Below the pieces are notes generated by a model that saw only the letters and a program-made list of their open reading frames with translations, did not search any database and had not been told where the DNA came from. Source: Desulfobulbaceae bacterium UBA5611 (GTDB taxonomy: Bacteria; Desulfobacterota; Desulfobulbia; Desulfobulbales; Desulfocapsaceae). From it: a stretch of DNA of 64,000 nucleotides. Numbering within the stretch: the first letter of the stretch is position 1; each line of letters opens with the position of its first letter. A program made the translations under genes and the position numbers. Positions 16,014 through 24,615 of this stretch are shown piece after piece. Location of the stretch: the NCBI GenBank assembly GCA_002424635.1, contig DIKT01000010.1, forward strand, positions 21,179-85,178, read 5' to 3'.

Positions 16014-18443
16014 CTAACTGCTTGCCTCATCTTCTGCAGGCAAGCAATCCGCTCTACCATTCAGGGTAAAGGTCACAACAAGAGGCAGATGATCAGAGGC
16101 CACCTGAGCCAGTTCATTGGCCGGCACCTCAAAATCAATAATGTCTATGCCTTGACTGACGTAAATATGATCGATGCGGGTCATCGGATAACGACTGCAA
16201 AAGGTATTCATCGGTTTTTTATTCAGACACTCCAATTGGGCATCCAGAAGACGGGTCTGGATCAGCCGGGCGACAGGGGAACCGGGTGTAGCATTAAAAT
16301 CACCACATAACAGGGCCGGCATGCGGCAATCAGGATGAGCCAGCCAGTCATCAGACAGCAAGGCCCTGGCCTGGTACAACCGCTCTTTTGGGAAAAGACC
16401 GAGATGGGTATTCAGGCATTGAATCTCCTGATCTCCGACCGTAATCACCACCCATAAGGCCCCGCGCGGCTCCAGATGAGCGCTGCCCGGCAGCATGGGC
16501 AGCGGCCCGGCTTTGACCAGCCGCAGCGGCAAATGGGTCAGAATGGCATCACCATATTGTTCGTCTTCGATCTGCACCGTAGGATAGAAATGATGCGTCA
16601 TTTCCAGACACTCGGCAATGACCTGGGCCTGATCAATACCATTAGTCCTGCCTTTGCCCACATCGACCTCCTGCAGAGCGACAATATCCGGATGGTGCTG
16701 GCCAATAACCCGGGCAATACGCTCCGGCGACACTACCCCATCCATGCCGCGACAACTGTGGATATTATAAGACATGATCCGCAAGGTCTTCTGCCCGGCA
16801 GATCTCACCGGCCGGGGCATGATCCTTCTTTCGGGATGATCGAGAATCCGGCAGGCAGCATAGCGCAGATCATGCGGCCGCAGATAGCCGAAACCTTTTT
16901 TTGGAAAAATAACATCACCGGGCAGCAGGGCAAAGGCACCGGTCTCTTCCGGTCCAGCGCCGCAATGGGAGCCGTTTTCGAGGGCAAAGGTGATTGACGG
17001 CACGCCGAATCGCCAGCCGCACAGGACAAAATCACCGGCATCCTGATTCTGACACAAGGTGATCATGTCCGCACAGACCTCAATCAGAAACGGGTGGCGA
17101 GCCCCAAAAATTTCTTCCTGATCATCAGGCAGAAGATAACTGCCCTCACTGGTGAAAGCCCGGATATGACCGGGCTCATCACGAACCAGCACCAGCGGGA
17201 TTTTGCCGATCGAGACCAGCTCGGCTGCCATCTTATCACGCCGGACACGATCTAATCCAGACGGCAGATAGACAAGAGCCAGCGGGCCCAAAGCGGTCAC
17301 AACCAGACCCTGACTATCTACCGTGCTGCCATTAGTGAAGACCTTGAATACTTTTTGCAGACGCCGGCCCCCGAGTAATCTGACCCGCTGTGACTGGATT
17401 CCCCGATGATTACGCTTATCCGGGCTCGGCCCCTCATCCTTATGCCGGGCACATAGAGAGGACACCATCTCCTCCACGGTCCGTCCATATTCATTGATAT
17501 ACGAGCGCGAATCCTGCTGACCGTGGTCGGCATAAATCCAGATTTCATAACTGCGGCGATTGGACCTTTTGGCCGCCCGCCAGACACGGGCAATGGCATC
17601 ATCTATGCCTTTAAGACCCCAATGGGCGAAAAGCGATGAGGGACCGCGGCGATGCGCCTGTTCATCATAGCCGACAAAATTGAGGTGGATGATCGGCAGC
17701 CCGCGAGCCACATCGATCTTGGCACCGATAGTGATCAACTCTCTCAGCAGAATACAGATCCCAACCCTGGTCGGGACCAAGGTTAGTTCCTTAATGAGAT
17801 TATGACCATCAATAAGCCCGGAGATGCAATCAACAAGGGCCAGAAAAAATTCCAAAAGCAACAGGATTAAGACCCGGATTAAGCTATAACTATGGGAGAG
17901 CAAGAGGGTCAGCAAAGCAAACGGCCTGGTGGCGCGCAGCAAGTCCCCCCAGCCCATAGTCGAAGAGCAGAAATGTGATTCGTCGGCTCCGCCGGTAAAG
18001 ATATCAGAATAGGCACTGCCGCCGACCAGAAGGGGCGTACCTTTTTTTTCCAGATGCTGTTGGATCTCGGCGGCCGATTCAGGATCAAGCATCCGAAAAA
18101 TTTTTCTTGATTTTTTATGCAGAAAACTGAAAGCAGGCACCGCTCCTTTGACACCATAAAAAATCTCTGCCTGCACCGCCGGGGTACTGGAAGGCAAACC
18201 GGAATACAGATGATGCAGTTGATAACGCTCTTTTTTCAGCAAGCGCTGGAGAAAAGGCATCTTTTTCTTCTTGAGGGCCTCCTTGAACTGATTATAGGCC
18301 AGACCGTCCACCTGAATCATGACAATGCCCGGAGTCAGATTTTCTTCCTGTGACTGCGATAACGAAAAAAGACGGATAGCTCGTTGACTGCGGCTTGACC
18401 AGCGACGAATATTTCTAAAAAAAAGCTCAATCCGCGAAATCAT
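16014..18443 (-). CDS. Fused alkaline-phosphatase-superfamily and EEP phosphodiesterase
   Basis: An 809-residue two-enzyme fusion. Residues about 35-540 form an alkaline-phosphatase/nucleotide-pyrophosphatase-like domain: metal Asp46 in QVDGLAY, putative nucleophile Thr87 in GLPSSTPAVQAE, NFVGYDEQAH near 258 and YADHGQQ near 305. Hydrophobic stretches at about 172-210 suggest membrane contact. Residues about 550-800 form an endonuclease/exonuclease/phosphatase domain: SYNIHSCRG, ALQEVDVG (metal Glu), LNTHLGLF, LCGDFNATPGS and ASDHLPLVV. Such EEP domains act on nucleic acids or on phospholipids and inositides. Its ATG overlaps the glycosyltransferase stop. A role in phospholipid or phosphoglycolipid turnover is inferred from the operon. 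The stop is TAG, followed in frame by 19 more sense codons to TGA. Confidence 0.82.
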   Translation of the reverse strand: MISRIELFFRNIRRWSSRSQRAIRLFSLSQSQEENLTPGIVMIQVDGLAYNQFKEALKKKKMPFLQRLLKKERYQLHHLYSGLPSSTPAVQAEIFYGVKGAVPAFSFLHKKSRKIFRMLDPESAAEIQQHLEKKGTPLLVGGSAYSDIFTGGADESHFCSSTMGWGDLLRATRPFALLTLLLSHSYSLIRVLILLLLEFFLALVDCISGLIDGHNLIKELTLVPTRVGICILLRELITIGAKIDVARGLPIIHLNFVGYDEQAHRRGPSSLFAHWGLKGIDDAIARVWRAAKRSNRRSYEIWIYADHGQQDSRSYINEYGRTVEEMVSSLCARHKDEGPSPDKRNHRGIQSQRVRLLGGRRLQKVFKVFTNGSTVDSQGLVVTALGPLALVYLPSGLDRVRRDKMAAELVSIGKIPLVLVRDEPGHIRAFTSEGSYLLPDDQEEIFGARHPFLIEVCADMITLCQNQDAGDFVLCGWRFGVPSITFALENGSHCGAGPEETGAFALLPGDVIFPKKGFGYLRPHDLRYAACRILDHPERRIMPRPVRSAGQKTLRIMSYNIHSCRGMDGVVSPERIARVIGQHHPDIVALQEVDVGKGRTNGIDQAQVIAECLEMTHHFYPTVQIEDEQYGDAILTHLPLRLVKAGPLPMLPGSAHLEPRGALWVVITVGDQEIQCLNTHLGLFPKERLYQARALLSDDWLAHPDCRMPALLCGDFNATPGSPVARLIQTRLLDAQLECLNKKPMNTFCSRYPMTRIDHIYVSQGIDIIDFEVPANELAQVASDHLPLVVTFTLNGRADCLPAEDEASS

Positions 18444-19747
18444 AGCTGTTCTTTATCCTGTGATTCGCTGCTGCGAAAAGCGGCGTCCGTGGCATCAACA
18501 ATATTTTTAAAGATGTCCCACTCCACCCTGATTCTGCGCATCAGTCCTTCCCAGGTGCCATACTCCTCATTATCCGCTACTGCTTGATGCTTGCCCTCCT
18601 GTTGGCTCTGCCTGACAGCGGCATATAAGGCCAGCGCCGTGGCCGCGCTATTTTCCTGGGAAAATCTCCAAGCGGTGCTGCGGGCGTTCTCTTGCAACAG
18701 GTTCATCCGAGCCGGGGGCAGTTGGGCCAGTGCCTCAATGGCATCGGCAAAAAGCTCCACTGATTGATCCGGAAGCAGACTGCCATTGCTGCCATCGACT
18801 ACCACCTCACGAACACCGGGGGCATCAAGGGCCACCACCGGCACCCCGGCGGCCATGGCCTCAGTCAGGACCATGCCCTGGGTTTCACTCAAAGAGGCGA
18901 AGGCAAAGAGATCCATGGCCTGATAACCGCTGGCCAGTAAAGGCTGGACCAGCAGACTGACATGATGCAGGCGGGAAGTAAGGTTATCTCGGGCAAAGAT
19001 CTGGTGGATGATCTGTTCCGATGGACCGCTGCCAATCAGCAGAAAATGAGCCCGCTTATCTTTTTGCAGATAAGCGGCCACCGCCGTGGCCAGAAACTCG
19101 AGATTCTTCTCCGGGGCCAGGCGACCCAGATGACCGATGACAAAGGCATCTGCCGGGATATCCATAGCGGCTCGAAAGCCCGGCCCGGATCCCTGGTTAA
19201 AGGCCTTGATATCAACGCCGGTGGCCACCACCTCAATGGGAGCATGCACGCCCCGCCGCCGTAAGACCTCAGCGACACTCTGACTGGGGGCAAAGACCAG
19301 ATCGCAGAGGTTGGCATAACTGGTGGACAGCTGCATCACAAACTGCTTCATCCCCTGCGAATCACCCGGCACATAATGGGTATACTGTTCATACATGGTA
19401 TGATGGGTAAAGATCAGCGGCAGGTCCCGGGCCCGGGCAATACGCAAGGCCGTGCCGCCCAGAAGGAAGGGATGATGGGAATGAATCAGATCGGGCTGAA
19501 ACTCCTCCACCGCGGCATCAAGATCACCATGAACCGGTAGAACCACTGAAAAATCACTCCCGTTAAAATGCTGGATGGCCGGGATCCGGACCACATCCAG
19601 CTCGTCTTCCGGCATTTTCTCAAATTTGGGGGCCACCACCAGCACCCGGTGCCCTTTCTGCCGATAAGAGGCGGTAAATGTTTCAACCGACCGGGCGACC
19701 CCGCCGATATGGGGAGTAAAGGTATTGGTCATCATCATGATATTCAT
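18440..19747 (-). CDS. GT4 glycosyltransferase, lipid-glucosyltransferase-like
   Basis: A 435-residue retaining GT-B enzyme. The N-terminal acceptor domain carries TNTFTPHIGGVARSVE and the segment FTHHTMYEQYTHYVP, which resembles diacylglycerol glucosyltransferases and related MgtA/PimB enzymes. The C-terminal GT4 domain has HLGRLAPEKN, LIGSGPSE and the donor-binding SLSETQGMVLTEAMAAGVPVVA (E-x7-E). No membrane helix is seen, so it would act at the inner face of the membrane. ATGA overlaps join it to the genes on both sides. The likely product is a glycolipid, but acceptor and sugar are inferred only. Confidence 0.85.
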   Translation of the reverse strand: MNIMMMTNTFTPHIGGVARSVETFTASYRQKGHRVLVVAPKFEKMPEDELDVVRIPAIQHFNGSDFSVVLPVHGDLDAAVEEFQPDLIHSHHPFLLGGTALRIARARDLPLIFTHHTMYEQYTHYVPGDSQGMKQFVMQLSTSYANLCDLVFAPSQSVAEVLRRRGVHAPIEVVATGVDIKAFNQGSGPGFRAAMDIPADAFVIGHLGRLAPEKNLEFLATAVAAYLQKDKRAHFLLIGSGPSEQIIHQIFARDNLTSRLHHVSLLVQPLLASGYQAMDLFAFASLSETQGMVLTEAMAAGVPVVALDAPGVREVVVDGSNGSLLPDQSVELFADAIEALAQLPPARMNLLQENARSTAWRFSQENSAATALALYAAVRQSQQEGKHQAVADNEEYGTWEGLMRRIRVEWDIFKNIVDATDAAFRSSESQDKEQL

Positions 19748-22008
19748 GGAGTTTGCTCCTGGACTATTTCCATAACCTGCTGTCCGGCCCTGACCGTCCG
19801 GGCCCCAAAACCCGGCACCCGAACCTCAATGGCCGGCGGCTCGGCATGCCATTGACCCTGCCAGCTCACTATTACTTTTTTTCGATCCTTCCCGGGCCTG
19901 CTTTCCAGCTGCAGCGAAATGGTCCCAAAGGCAGTGGGGGCCGGGCCAAAAGAAATGGCCGCCCCATCAGCAAGCCACGACGGCGCTACACCGGCCCCGA
20001 GGATAAGGCCCTGACCTTCTTCGCGGACAAAACAGTTCCTGATCATCACCAGCCATTCGGCGGCCGCCCAGCTGTGCTGGCCGTCACCCATGCAGCCTCC
20101 GAGAGTGCGGGGATGGATGGCCTCCGGCCACTGACCGGTGGGCGAGGCCAGGCCGGCCACCACTGCCATCAGCGGCGAATAACGGGAATCGCCGGCCCGC
20201 AGCAGCACCTGGGCCAGATGCAGAGTCAGATAGGCATTGATCCCGGAGTGGATCATATCCTGAAAGAAGCCGCCTTGGACCATGCAGTTAGCCAGCAGAA
20301 ACTCCACGGTATTAAGCAGCCGCCGGTCTTGAGCGGCACAGAGCTGCAGGGGATAACCGATCGCCAGAGAACCGATGGCGCCGGCATCAAGGCGCCGGTA
20401 CGGCGAGGCCGGCAGCACCTGCTGTTGCAGACCGGCAGCCACCTGGTGCAGACTGCGGTCAATGGCCTGCATGAAGGCCTCCGCCTCCCGGGCAAACCAG
20501 AGCCCTGCATTGCTGTCTCCGGCCAGATATAGAAGACGGCTGGCGGCCTGCAGACCGGCAACCCCCCAGAAATCATCCCAATAATAATAGTCATTCGGCC
20601 CCAGATGTTCTGCGCTGAACCCGGCCGGTAATAGACCGGCGTGCAGCCCATCATTTTTGGCGCTGGTCCGCTTACGGACAATCCAGCGGCCGCCCCTCTT
20701 GATTGGCTCCAGCCAATCTGGATGTGGCGGTCTGCCGGTCATCTCACAAAAACGACAGAAGATCCACAAGGCCTCCCCGTTGGAATCCCATTCCCCTTCC
20801 TGGGACCGGAAATAACCGCTACGGGTCTGGTGTTGCGCAAAAAGATGCAGGGCCCGTTCCGCCCGCTCTATCAGGCCGCTGCACAACAGGCCGTGAATAA
20901 TAAAGGCGGCATCGCGGAACCAGAAGCGTTTGTAGGTATAAGGACCGGGATAAACTTCATCAGGAGAATGCAAAACCAGGGTCCGCAGGGCCGCCTCATA
21001 GAGAAATTGATATCGTGGCTCCGGAATCTGCAACTCGCAATGACCCTGCAGGCTGCTTGGCCAGGAGACCAGCGGGGCGGTACAATTTTTCCCGGCTGAA
21101 CCGAGGGGCACGCCCACCAGCAGCCGCCTTTGTTGCCGCGGCTCAAGCCTAAAGAGCACCGCGCCGGTCAGCATTCCCACATTACACTCTCCCTTTTCTT
21201 CGTCCTCTCGGTCATGAAGATGGAGCAACACATCACCGGCCTTATAGGTAGACAGATGATAGCGCTCGGCCGGCTCGCTGAAGATCACCTGCTCTTTGCC
21301 ATTCACCGTCCAGTGCCTCCGATCCTGTGCCAAGACCAGATCATGGATAAAGCTGATTCCTTCCGGATTATACGGGCGCAAAGCCAGCACCAGCCAGGCG
21401 GCTGTCGCGGCCTCGGCCTTTATTTCCAGCAGACACTGCGGGATAGCTGATGACACCTGTACCGAAGATCGGAGCTGCAGGAGCATATCGTCCTGGACCA
21501 TATCAGTCTGCACCGCCAGATCCTGAGCATAATCAAGATGCTGGTTCACAGCCGGCAGACGGGACGGCAGAAGCTGACGGTGATCGTCAGTGACAATCCA
21601 GCAGTCAAGGGACCAGCCATCCCAGAAAGGGGTGACCAGACCCCGGGGATCGACAATGGGCAGTTCCTTGTAATCAGGCAGGCCAACGGCAGTCCAGTTG
21701 CGATGGGTCAGATTGATATGGGTAATAGAAAAAGCCCGGGGAATAAAGGCATCGTCATGCGGATCAAACTGTCTTTCCACCCAGTAAGGCCATAACCAAT
21801 CAAGATTATGCTGGATGATTCTGCTATTAATCAGACCACGGGCATGCAGCACCACTCCGGCTCGCAGCAGTTCAATGGGTTCACCTACCTCTGACGGTTG
21901 GGCAAAGCGGTGGAGAATGGCCAGCAGGGCAATCGGATCAATGAAACCATGCCTTAGGGCGGTATGGCGGACCAGGTATCGCCAGGGCAACCATTTCAGC
22001 CACATCAT
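19744..22008 (-). CDS. Glycoside-hydrolase-like protein (debranching/six-hairpin fold)
   Basis: About 754 residues from the ATG at 22008, chosen because it overlaps the upstream stop as ATGA (the frame is open for 35 more codons inside the upstream gene). The N-terminal half is beta-rich (about 1-330). The C-terminal half resembles the (alpha/alpha)6 barrel of glycogen-debranching, GH63 and GH15 enzymes: YKRFWFRDAAFIIHGLL, GYFRSQEGEWDSNGEALWI (acidic residue in EWDSNGE a candidate catalyst), YYWDDFWGVAGLQAA and HSWAAAEWLVMIRN. It has no signal peptide. Its operon with a glycosyltransferase suggests trimming or remodelling of a glucan or glycolipid; substrate is unknown. Confidence 0.72.
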   Translation of the reverse strand: MMWLKWLPWRYLVRHTALRHGFIDPIALLAILHRFAQPSEVGEPIELLRAGVVLHARGLINSRIIQHNLDWLWPYWVERQFDPHDDAFIPRAFSITHINLTHRNWTAVGLPDYKELPIVDPRGLVTPFWDGWSLDCWIVTDDHRQLLPSRLPAVNQHLDYAQDLAVQTDMVQDDMLLQLRSSVQVSSAIPQCLLEIKAEAATAAWLVLALRPYNPEGISFIHDLVLAQDRRHWTVNGKEQVIFSEPAERYHLSTYKAGDVLLHLHDREDEEKGECNVGMLTGAVLFRLEPRQQRRLLVGVPLGSAGKNCTAPLVSWPSSLQGHCELQIPEPRYQFLYEAALRTLVLHSPDEVYPGPYTYKRFWFRDAAFIIHGLLCSGLIERAERALHLFAQHQTRSGYFRSQEGEWDSNGEALWIFCRFCEMTGRPPHPDWLEPIKRGGRWIVRKRTSAKNDGLHAGLLPAGFSAEHLGPNDYYYWDDFWGVAGLQAASRLLYLAGDSNAGLWFAREAEAFMQAIDRSLHQVAAGLQQQVLPASPYRRLDAGAIGSLAIGYPLQLCAAQDRRLLNTVEFLLANCMVQGGFFQDMIHSGINAYLTLHLAQVLLRAGDSRYSPLMAVVAGLASPTGQWPEAIHPRTLGGCMGDGQHSWAAAEWLVMIRNCFVREEGQGLILGAGVAPSWLADGAAISFGPAPTAFGTISLQLESRPGKDRKKVIVSWQGQWHAEPPAIEVRVPGFGARTVRAGQQVMEIVQEQTP

Positions 22009-22730
22009 TTTTTTTCTCCCGACAGATAGATCGTCAGCATCCGACGGGCCCAGCTGGTGCCATAAATGAGCAAGGCGACAACCAGCAGAAAACCAAGGCC
22101 ATACAAAAACCACTGCAGCGGTGTTCTTTCAATCCGATTCGCACCAAGCATGGTCAGATCAGCCGCCAGAGAACCCAGGTAGACATTAAAAAAAGTGATG
22201 GGCATGATACCGACAAAAGTTCCAGCACAGAAATCGCGCAGAGAAAAGCCGGCAAAACCAAAAAAATAATTGGACAGCTTGAAGGGGAAAAAAGGGATCA
22301 GGCGGGTCAGCAGAACCACACTCCAGCCTCGTTTCTGTGACAATTTTCTGATTGGCTGAAAACGAGAATGAGAAAGACAATAGCCGGCCAGCTTGGTGGT
22401 GGTCATAAAACGACGGGCAATCACAAAAGCGATTGTACCTCCGAGAGTGGTGGCGATAATCACATAAGCGCCACCATAAAGAATGCCGAACATGAAACCG
22501 GCACCGAGAGTCAGGAGGACTCCCGGTAACACCAGCACCACGACCAGGGCGTCAGCCAGGATAAAAAGCAATGGCGCCCAAGCCCCTTGTCCCTCCAGCC
22601 ATTCAAGAAAAGGCAAGACATGCTGATCAAGATCAAAATGAAGGATGACAGCAAGCCCTGCTAAAACCAGCCCGATCGTTAGCAGCAGCTGGCCCTGCTG
22701 AGAGAAGAAATGAAGAATTTTCTTGAGCAT
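22005..22730 (-). CDS. VTT/TVP38-TMEM64 (DedA-like) membrane protein
   Basis: A 241-residue inner-membrane protein with about five to six helices. The VTT (SNARE-associated) core is seen as VLPGVLLTLGAGFMFG, GGTIAFVIARRFM and LTRLIPFFPFKLSNYFFGF, the last with the conserved R-x-x-P-x-x-P/F-type re-entrant loop. DedA/VTT proteins include lipid scramblases and flippases (for example undecaprenyl phosphate). It is first in the four-gene operon, and its stop overlaps the next start. A transport role for the lipid carrier or glycolipid product of the operon is an inference. Confidence 0.85.
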   Translation of the reverse strand: MLKKILHFFSQQGQLLLTIGLVLAGLAVILHFDLDQHVLPFLEWLEGQGAWAPLLFILADALVVVLVLPGVLLTLGAGFMFGILYGGAYVIIATTLGGTIAFVIARRFMTTTKLAGYCLSHSRFQPIRKLSQKRGWSVVLLTRLIPFFPFKLSNYFFGFAGFSLRDFCAGTFVGIMPITFFNVYLGSLAADLTMLGANRIERTPLQWFLYGLGFLLVVALLIYGTSWARRMLTIYLSGEKK

Positions 22731-22741
22731 GGCGATGCGAA

Positions 22742-22759
22742 CCTCACATTAATTTGAGG
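22742..22759 (-). promoter_or_regulatory. 18-bp palindrome overlapping the operon ribosome binding site
   Basis: CCTCACATTAATTTGAGG is a near-perfect palindrome (one mismatched pair). On the minus strand its right arm supplies the GAGG that would serve as ribosome binding site 11 bases before the ATG at 22730. It could be an operator or a small RNA hairpin that limits translation of the operon. Confidence 0.35.
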
Positions 22760-23068
22760 ACACAACAATCAAGCAAATTTCATTGCAAAATCGCTTACTT
22801 CATATAACAAAAAAGACAATATCCGGTATTATAAACAAAGTATACTACAGAAAGAAAAGATATCAAAATAGACAGCAAAAAGGGGAAATGGCCCAGAACC
22901 TCTCTGTGGGCAGAGAAATCTTTCGCCTTAAACGGAAAAAACAGAGGTATTTTGTCTTCCTTTTCTGAATTTGGTAGATTACAGATAAAGGAAACCGGTT
23001 TTTCTTATTTATTTGAAAGAATTGCATCTTTTGGACTTTGATGATGTGCAGAAATGGCGGGAGGAATG
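22760..23068. other. AT-rich divergent intergenic region, no gene seen
   Basis: Very AT- and A-rich sequence between the VTT operon and the DUF2703 gene. A 61-codon frame at 22783-22968 is lysine-rich low-complexity and lacks a ribosome binding site, so it is not called. Nothing else is recognised. Confidence 0.4.
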
Positions 23069-23452
23069 ATGCAGACAATCAGCATTGAATGGCTTCATCT
23101 CGATGTCCAAGGAGCAACCTGCCGGCGCTGCAATGACACCGGCCAGGAGCTCAGGCAGGCCGTAGCACGTTTACAGAGCGAATACGCAGGCAAAGAGATT
23201 AGTATCATCTATAAAGAAAGATTGCTCCCTCCTGAGCAGATCGCCGATTCCAATACCATCCTGATTAATGGTATTCCCATTGATGAGATTCTGCCGCAGA
23301 CCACGGTCTCGTCCAACTGCTGCCCTTCCTGCGGCGATCTCACCGGCCAGACTGAACAGTGCCGGACCATATTGCATCTAGGCCAGGAACATGAGACCAT
23401 TCCCGAGGAGCTGATCCGTCAAGCGGTGTATAAGGTCGCCGGGCTTGGTTGA
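23069..23452 (+). CDS. DUF2703 family protein
   Basis: About 127 residues. The N-terminal IEWLHLDVQGATCRRCNDTG (hydrophobic strand then CxxC) is the hallmark of DUF2703, and a second CxxC-type group lies at SNCCPSCGDL. The fold is thought to be thioredoxin-like or metal-binding, but the function is not known. The ATG at 23069 is preferred because GGGAGG lies 4 bases upstream; ATGs at 23054 and 23066 are in frame but badly placed. It is followed by rubrerythrin 81 bases later, which hints at a redox or metal-stress role without proving it. Confidence 0.8.
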   Translation: MQTISIEWLHLDVQGATCRRCNDTGQELRQAVARLQSEYAGKEISIIYKERLLPPEQIADSNTILINGIPIDEILPQTTVSSNCCPSCGDLTGQTEQCRTILHLGQEHETIPEELIRQAVYKVAGLG

Positions 23453-23533
23453 GAAGGCCTGCCGTGGCCGAAGATTAAAAAATATTCAGATATATTTGTT
23501 GATTTACTACACCATCATAACAAGGAGCTCAAT

Positions 23534-24109
23534 ATGGCCACTGTGAAAGGAACCCAAACCGAAAAAAACATCCTGACTGCCTTCAGCGGCGAGTCCCAGG
23601 CCCGGAACCGTTATACCTACTTTGCCGCCCAGGCCAAAAAAGATGGCTTCGTCCAGATCTCCCATATCTTTGAGGAGACCGCCAACCAGGAAAAAGAACA
23701 TGCCAAGCGGCTGTTCAAGCTGCTGGAAGGCGGCGAGGTCGAGATCACCGCCAGCTTCCCGGCCGGTGTTATCGGCACCACCATCGACAATCTGATGGAA
23801 GCGGCCGGCGGCGAAAACTACGAGCACACCATCATGTACCCCGGATTTGCCAAGGTGGCCAGAGAGGAAGATTTTCAGGCCATTGCCGCCATTTTTGAGG
23901 CCATTGCCGTCGCCGAAAGACAGCACGAGAAGCGGTATCTGGCATTACAGGCCAATATGGAGGCCGGCCGGGTCTTCCAGCGGGAGGAGAAGGTCACCTG
24001 GCGCTGCCGGAACTGCGGCTATCTCCATGCAGGAGAGAAGGCCCCGGACAAATGCCCGGCCTGCGACCATGCCCAGGCCCATTTTGAATTATTGGCTGAA
24101 AACTGGTAG
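23534..24109 (+). CDS. rbr: Rubrerythrin
   Basis: A non-heme iron peroxidase that removes hydrogen peroxide in anaerobes. The 191-residue protein has the ferritin-like di-iron four-helix domain (FSGESQARNRYTYFA with the first Glu; EETANQEKEHAKR; EAIAVAERQHEKRY) and a C-terminal rubredoxin-like domain with two CxxC knuckles (WRCRNCGYLH and CPACDH). AAGGAG lies 7 bases before the ATG. Length and motif order are normal. Confidence 0.97.
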   Translation: MATVKGTQTEKNILTAFSGESQARNRYTYFAAQAKKDGFVQISHIFEETANQEKEHAKRLFKLLEGGEVEITASFPAGVIGTTIDNLMEAAGGENYEHTIMYPGFAKVAREEDFQAIAAIFEAIAVAERQHEKRYLALQANMEAGRVFQREEKVTWRCRNCGYLHAGEKAPDKCPACDHAQAHFELLAENW

Positions 24110-24166
24110 CTTGAATATACTTTTGCTCCCGTTGAGCACGGCACCAAGAAGGATGAAAAGCGATCA

Positions 24167-24289
24167 AAGTATCTGCCCTTTAACCAGCGACGATGGCTAT
24201 GCGCAAAGGGCCAAAGACGAGACGTACTAATCCTGAGGAATGAGGCTTACTGTTGGGTACGCCGCAATGACGAAGGATGCAGTACAACG
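24167..24289 (+). repeat. 122-bp repeat, copy 1
   Basis: Unit runs from AAGTATCTGCCCTTTAACCAG to GCAGTACAACG. It differs from copies 2 and 3 at several positions (for example ACGTACTAATCC for GCGTACCAATCC). It is the most diverged copy and is separated from copy 2 by 54 bases. Confidence 0.9.
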
Positions 24290-24343
24290 CCGGCCAGGGA
24301 TGGCCCAGTGTCGCTCGCTCCAGGGAAGGATAAAGAGCGACCG

Positions 24344-24465
24344 AAGTATCTGCCCTTAACCAGCGGCGATGGCTAAGCGCAAAGAGCCAAAGACGAGGCG
24401 TACCAATCCTGAGGAATGAGGCGTACTGTTGGGTACGCCGCAATGACGAAGGATACAGTACAACG
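24344..24465 (+). repeat. 122-bp repeat, copy 2
   Basis: Contains the internal hairpin GGCGTAC-TGTTGG-GTACGCC and a third related GGCGTACC just upstream. Directly adjacent to copy 3. Confidence 0.92.
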
Positions 24466-24587
24466 AAGTATCTGCCCTTAACCAGCGGCGATGGCTAAGC
24501 GCAAAGGGCCAAAGACGAGGCGTACCAATCCTGAGGAATGAGGCGTACTGTTGGGTACGCCGCAATGACGAAGGATGCAGTACAACG
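24466..24587 (+). repeat. 122-bp repeat, copy 3
   Basis: Near-identical to copy 2 (two differences noticed: AAGGGCC for AAGAGCC and GATGCAG for GATACAG). It runs into a partial further unit that ends 23 bases before the decarboxylase stop codon. Confidence 0.92.
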
Positions 24588-24615
24588 AAGTATTTGGCCC
24601 TTTTGCGCGACGCCA

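Larger units (their letters stand above)
24110..24615. other. Repeat-filled region between rubrerythrin and decarboxylase
   Basis: This 506-bp gap holds no credible gene. It is mostly three copies of a 122-bp repeat, a 54-bp non-repeat spacer (24290-24343) and a partial fourth start (AAGTAT at 24588). Minus-strand frames at 24180-24631 are translations of the repeats and encode near-identical peptides, so they are rejected as genes. Confidence 0.85.

Noticed and set aside
22783..22968. Small lysine-rich frame of 61 codons
   Set aside because: It lies in an A-rich intergenic stretch, has low complexity and no ribosome binding site.
24167..24587. Possible CRISPR-like array
   Set aside because: Units are 122 bp, copies 2 and 3 have no spacer, and there are no cas genes nearby. 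It is a tandem duplication.
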